From NCBI GenBank assembly GCA_034766995.1, contig CM068322.1:32499939-32563938 (forward strand): a DNA stretch of 64,000 bases, in the 5' to 3' direction. Source of the stretch: Acanthacorydalis orientalis. Its lineage: Eukaryota > Arthropoda > Insecta > Megaloptera > Corydalidae. This document shows, one piece after another, positions 59,655-64,000 of this stretch. Position 1 is the stretch's first letter, and each line of letters starts with the position of its first letter. Under the pieces are notes generated by a model. That model worked only from the letters and a program-made list of their open reading frames with translations. It was not told the DNA's origin and ran no database searches. A program made the translations under genes and the position numbers.

Positions 59655-60059
59655 ATACTAGTATCAAATATTTAACGTCTTATCCATGTGTAAACACATT
59701 TTACTCCAGTCATTTGAAATTCATAAATATATTTGTGTTTTTTAATTTGTAATTTTTTATACAATGACTATTTTATAGAATGACATTCATAATTATTTGA
59801 TATTTAAATATATAATTTAGTATTATTTCTCATTTATAAGTAACAGGAAGTAAAATATAGTTTTTAAAATTATAACTTATTGTTTATTGCGTATAATCCA
59901 GTTTGAATGTCGTCCTACTGGTCTTTGCCTTTTTAGATCAGTTGAGTTTCTGTCTTTTACATCTAGTTATGTCTGTCTTTCGGTATATGTGTTATATTTA
60001 GATAGATGTAAATTATCTCAAATCTATTTGAAGATAGAATCTGAAGACATAGTTATTCT

Positions 60060-60160
60060 TAAATGATTTTTTGATTTAAAATGTTCAAAAAATTGATTTA
60101 TCATTTCTCAATACATCTTACATGCATTTTTATAACGATTCCATCTTTCTCAGAATGTTA
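60060..60160. repeat. Family C repeat, left-type arm
   Basis: TTTGATTTAAAATGTTCAAA, AATTGATTTATCATT, TTACATGCATTTTTATAACG, ATTCCATCTTTCTCAGAATG. A possible right arm follows near 60310-60365. Confidence 0.45.
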
Positions 60161-60164
60161 GCAA

Positions 60165-61055
60165 TTGTTACTTTGTCTAAATTCACATATATTCTATGAA
60201 GAAATTTTATTAATCCTCCGCAAATAATAAAATCTCTAAAAACATTTATTAATTCCATATTATAAATTTTTACTGTTTCTTATACAAATTTCGATATCAA
60301 TTCCCTTACCTTCAGAACAAATATTTGTCTAACAGATCAGTAATCAGTTATTGAAAAAATGTAGTTTTAAATAATTAACTTTTAAAAAAATATATACTTT
60401 TAAAATCCTTTACCGAAAATTAAAAATTTATTCTGATTTACAAAAAAAATCCAAACTATTTCAAATATTGAAATTTATAACTTTTTTTAAATATCTGTAT
60501 TTATTTTGTTTGGAATTGAGATCAAAATCCATCTAAATATGATGAAAATCAAATAAGTTGTAAAACATACAAACTCAATATGGCGAACAATTCATATAAA
60601 ATATCTACACAAATGACGTGTTCACACAAAGACCAAAAGGTTTTTTAATAATAGTTTATTTACTTTTAAATATATTTTTTGGAAAAGTTCTTTTTATAAA
60701 AAAAAACGTCCATATTATTTAAAAGTAAATAATAGTATTGGTTATAAAAAAAGTTTTATAACAGTTAAAAACTTTATTAGCATAGGACATGAAATGAAAT
60801 TAGTTGAAAAACTCGTTTAAAAGTTTGATATACGATTTTTTTTAATCGATATAGGATTAATGATAAACTTTTGTTACAAAAAAAAATATTAAAGTTATTC
60901 AGTAGAGGAATTCCAGGTAATAATTAATTTCAATTGATAATATATTCATATCTTTCAAAGATTAACAGTTATAATATTTAAAGGAACAGAAATTAATTTG
61001 TATTTATAGACAAGTTTTAATAATTTATAGAAATCAAAAATTAATTACTGCTTGA
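60165..61055. other. AT-rich non-coding stretch
   Basis: Nothing supportable except an inverted word pair near 60660-60730 (TTACTTTTAAATA and TATTTAAAAGTAA). Confidence 0.4.
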
Positions 61056-61057
61056 TA

Positions 61058-61629
61058 TTAGATTGGTAGGAAAATAATTGAGGTTCTTGTTATCTGAATT
61101 TGAACCTTATTTTTTTTCAATTACAATGTAATTTCATCGTGTTCATGTTAATATCATTTTAAAGTGGATTTTTCAGTCCGTATTTTGGTAACATTGACTT
61201 TAGTTTTATTATTAACTTTACTTGAAATTGGACTACTGAATCAAAGATGGAAAAGAAGCAAACAAATGCAATTTTTGTACGAGTTCAAGAGTACTAAAGC
61301 AGAAGGAACTGCTCGTAAAATAAATGATGATTTTGATGTGGGTACTGTTAAGAAACGTATGGTACAATAGTGGTTCCAAAAATTTTCATGCTAAGGACGA
61401 GAACCTTCAAAATGAAGGTCGTGAGTATCTTCCTTCAGTTTATAATGACCAACTGAAGGAATCAGTTGAATAACAACCACGCTCAATAATTCGAGAGTTT
61501 GCACAAAAGTTATATATTGGTCATCCAACAGTTTTGGACCACTTAAAACAGCTTTGAAAATCAATAAAGCTGTAAATGTGTATGAATTTAAAGTCCATAA
61601 ACAGCAATTATTTTTTCTACCAGCCTTAA
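61058..61629 (+). mobile_element. Mariner type A, internally deleted copy 2
   Basis: About 570 bp with ends TTAGATTGGTAGGAAAATAA (61058, next to TA) and the inverted end TTATTTTTTCTACCAGCCTT at about 61628. The plus strand carries the transposase DNA-binding half in broken frames: MQFLYEFKSTKAEGTARKIN near 61268, WFQKF, then PRSIIREFAQKL and HPTVLDHLKQL near 61478-61557. After HLKQL it runs straight into the 3' terminal region, at the same place as copy 1 (6290-6854). No catalytic domain. Confidence 0.85.
61164..61560 (+). pseudogene. Mariner transposase N-terminal pseudogene (type A)
   Basis: The open frame 61164-61370 contains the first helix-turn-helix (KAEGTARKINDDFDVGTV, then KKRMVQ) and stops at a TAG just before WFQKF. 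The second helix-turn-helix continues in another frame after a shift (NDQLKESVE, stop, QPRSIIREFAQKL). The upstream part of the open frame (MDFSVRILVTLTLVL) corresponds to 5' untranslated sequence of the element and is not protein. The minus frame 61391-61633 is antisense. Confidence 0.8.
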
Positions 61630-61944
61630 ACATATTAAATTTATTCTGTGGTTTTACAAATAAAGATTAATAAATTAAAATCTCTATATAGATTCTTGTT
61701 TTATGGACAAAATGTTATTTTAAAAGAAGTTTTATTTTAAAATCATATTTATTATTAAAATTTATAAATAGATAATAATGTTTTTATGTGAAATATTTGT
61801 GATACATGTAGCTTTTTAGAGAACTATATTTTTGAAATTTAATAAAGTACAATTCTTATAAAAAAAACTATTTTTTCTACGGTACAGTTCTGACACTCGA
61901 TGAATTCATTTTTACAAATAAATAGGATTTTTTTATATCTTTTC

Positions 61945-62080
61945 ACTCTGGAGATGGAAGCATTTCAATCAAAATGACATAAGAAAAAATTTAAAATGAT
62001 CAATATTATAATAATATTGAATATTTTTCGCTATAAAAAATGTCTGGTTGGTCAATTTAGTCAAGTAGTTTGTGAAAGAT
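61945..62080. repeat. Family C repeat, right-type arm
   Basis: CACTCTGGAGATGGAAGCAT, TTCAATCAAAATGACATAAG, AAAATGATCAATATT, TTGAATATTTTTCGC and AGTTTGTGAAAGATG. Confidence 0.5.
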
Positions 62081-62084
62081 GAAA

Positions 62085-62500
62085 AATATAATTGAAGAAA
62101 TATATTTTTTATAATTTAAATTTCGTTATTTCTCATGAAAGATTTCTTATATTCACAACTATGTTATTAACTTTATTGTAAGTGTGTTATAAATTAGATA
62201 ACTCGAACTAACAACCTCTGATAAGAACTAAGTACATTATTCCAAAAAGTTAAGTACATTTTATTGTAATCTGACCTAATTACAAACTTCTGTTCAAATC
62301 TCCACAAACTTCTAACTACTAATCAAATATTATCTAATGAATAGTTAAACTATTCACTTTAACAATGCATATTAACATCGATAAGGTCCTTATATAATCT
62401 TAATTAAAAAAAGTAATTAAATTATACCACATTTCAATCTATAAATACATATCTACATTTATTAAATACATCTGCATGTATTTAATACGCACATTATAAT
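62085..62500. other. AT-rich non-coding stretch
   Basis: The word AAGTACATTATTCC/AAGTACATTTTATT occurs twice near 62230-62263. Nothing else seen. Confidence 0.4.
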
Positions 62501-62800
62501 TCCGCAAAGCTTGCACGCCACTGCACATGTGTAAGTTACATATCCGTATGGATGTATATATGTATGGGATATTTGTGTGCTTGAAATGTGTACGCTTAGA
62601 ATTCAGTGAAATCTCTACAAATTATTCAGTAGATAAATGTGGCTTAATTTAATTGATTCCGAATGGAGCATTGCGAATATGGTGACGCTATGTAAATCCG
62701 ACCAAGATACTTCTTCCATATATCCTTATACACACACACACTTATATATATATATATATATACAGATACCCACACACATACTCATATCCTCTTTTGCCTC
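62500..62800. other. Lower-AT patch with CA/TA simple repeats
   Basis: CG-bearing sequence to about 62720, then CACACACACA, (TA)n at 62743-62763 and CCCACACACATAC. Confidence 0.4.
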
Positions 62801-62809
62801 TGAAATGTA

Positions 62810-63200
62810 ATTCTATATAGTGACTTATGTCAAAGAATATTTGCGCTAGCTACAAATTATGCACTAAAATATGTAGATATTAATCATTAAGTGTAATAAT
62901 GCTCCGTTTGCTTTATTATCGTTATTATTGTAAGTACAACTGCCACCTGATCTGTTTTTGTCCCCAGTCACAAATTTATTCACGCCTAAAATATTATTCA
63001 CTCTCGAACATCTGTAGCCGTGTAAATAAACTGAACGAGCTGAATAGATTAGATGCGTATATTATTCATCTTAATTATATTTTTTAATTAAAACAATCTT
63101 AATTACCAATCGAATTTATTTGAATTGAAATTCCGACAAAGATATAGTTTTATAATACAGTAAATTTACATTACCAAATTAATACTTTTTTTTGAAACCA
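62810..63200. other. Non-coding stretch
   Basis: The plus frame 62899-63087 (62 codons) has no domain. Nothing else recognised. Confidence 0.35.
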
Positions 63201-63204
63201 ACAA

Positions 63205-63605
63205 ACCGAAAACTGTTCTAGTCAAGACTATTCAATACATCATACTTATTCATTTTTCATTGTTATTTCGATGCCTTAAAAATCAAATTTATTGAGTATG
63301 ATGTTCCAAGTATTACTTCACTTTTAAAAAAATATATTTTTTATTTCTACGTACTAGAAATCTTCACCAAATCTCTTTCAGTTGTTTACTTGAGTTATTC
63401 AAAAGTTTAAAATCACAATACAGAATTATTCAACTAATTCCATGTTCTAGGACTGTTTTAAAAATGAAACCTGAATAATGGCATCGAAATTAAAATTCGA
63501 ATTAATCAAAATTGATTAATAACGATTTATGGAACATTTTTGACCAGAATTTGTTTTGTAGTTTGTTGAATAAAAAATAATTCATTTGTGAAATTGAATT
63601 TAACT
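63205..63605. repeat. Family C foldback repeat, arms 150 bp apart
   Basis: Left arm 63205-63300: TTCTAGTCAAGACTATTCAA, TTCATTTTTCATTGTTATTT, CGATGCCTT. Right arm 63470-63605 in reverse sense: GGCATCGAAATTAAAATTCG, TTATGGAACATTTTTGACCA, GAATTTGTTTTGTAGTTTGT, AATAATTCATTTGTGAAATT. The inner ends TTTCGATGCC and GGCATCGAAA are perfect inverted words. Confidence 0.55.
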
Positions 63606-63609
63606 AGAT

Positions 63610-64000
63610 TCAGAATTATATTGTGTCAATATTTCAATTAAATGTTTCACTCTGCTCATACAAACATTCTTAGACGACAAATATCCATTTTACAAGAAAG
63701 TTTGTGCTGTTGTCTGTAGTGAATCTCAACATATTTGTTCATTAACAATTTTAACTGCGTTTGATGTAAAAACCGAGCCTGAATTATATGATCTCATGCT
63801 ATTGTTTATTCTTGAGGCAATATTAAAAAATTTAATGAAAAATTACATTAACATCCGTCTAGTTTCAAGTTTTAGACCCGTTTATAAATGATACTTGTTT
63901 GTATACCAACCTTTTCAAGTGAAAATTACTACGATACGATTTTGTTAGTCGCTACAGTATTCGATTGTTTGTTGTTACTTATAAAATTTTCATTCGTTTA
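63610..64000. other. Non-coding stretch at the window edge
   Basis: Slightly lower AT after 63880. No gene recognised; anything starting here is cut by the window end. Confidence 0.35.

Noticed and set aside
61391..61633. 80-codon minus frame
   Set aside because: Antisense of mariner type A copy 2.

Overview
The window reads as gene-free nuclear DNA of an AT-rich eukaryote, most likely an insect. A hymenopteran such as a bee is my best guess. The evidence is very high A+T by eye, dozens of long (TA)n microsatellites with (GT)n, (GA)n or (CT)n tails, and a mobile-element load made almost entirely of decayed mariner-type elements. The species call is inference. I found no intact protein-coding gene, no exon series I could defend, and no tRNA or rRNA gene. 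The longer open frames are low-complexity read-through of TA repeats (Ile-Tyr runs), chance frames in AT-rich DNA, or pieces of dead transposases. The window may be intergenic or lie inside a very long intron; the sequence alone does not decide.

Mobile elements. Two copies of one mariner type (called A here; 6290-6854 and 61058-61629) have matching terminal inverted repeats, TA flanks, the N-terminal DNA-binding part of a transposase, and apparently the same internal deletion. They look like copies of one deleted, cross-mobilised derivative. A second mariner type (B) has TIRs beginning TAGGTGTACAAATTA and occurs as at least seven copies or fragments (about 12.0-12.5, 25.1-25.8, 26.9-27.1, 50.2-50.8 and 52.2-52.3 kb). 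The fullest copies join a short helix-turn-helix start to a C-terminal tail and lack the catalytic core. A third mariner relic lies at 52.53-52.82 kb. Other elements are a 195-bp TIR element inside a TA microsatellite (10719-10913), a possible hAT-like remnant (41688-42049), and a weak transposase tail near 45.1-45.2 kb.

Unexplained repeats. An AT-rich dispersed family (C here) recurs at about 17 places. It is often present as two inverted arms around a short centre, giving foldback structures (1.1-1.3, 28.6-28.95, 38.1-38.4, 45.6-45.8, 53.5-53.7, 58.3-58.75 and 63.2-63.6 kb). I do not recognise it, and it is the best candidate for something undescribed. A separate pair of inverted copies, 17745-18015 and 53262-53505, shares a less AT-rich block with several ATTGG/CCAAT boxes.

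Lower-AT islands. Between repeats lie islands of 200-900 bp with visibly more G+C, short palindromes and few stop-free frames (for example 9.2-9.7, 11.3-11.6, 16.75-17.1, 23.6-24.1, 31.4-31.8, 33.7-34.0, 39.1-40.0, 42.5-43.4, 44.9-45.2, 47.3-47.9 and 54.5-55.0 kb). In AT-rich insect genomes such islands are plausible regulatory or conserved non-coding DNA. That is inference. A compact hairpin at 1727-1788 has microRNA-precursor-like geometry.
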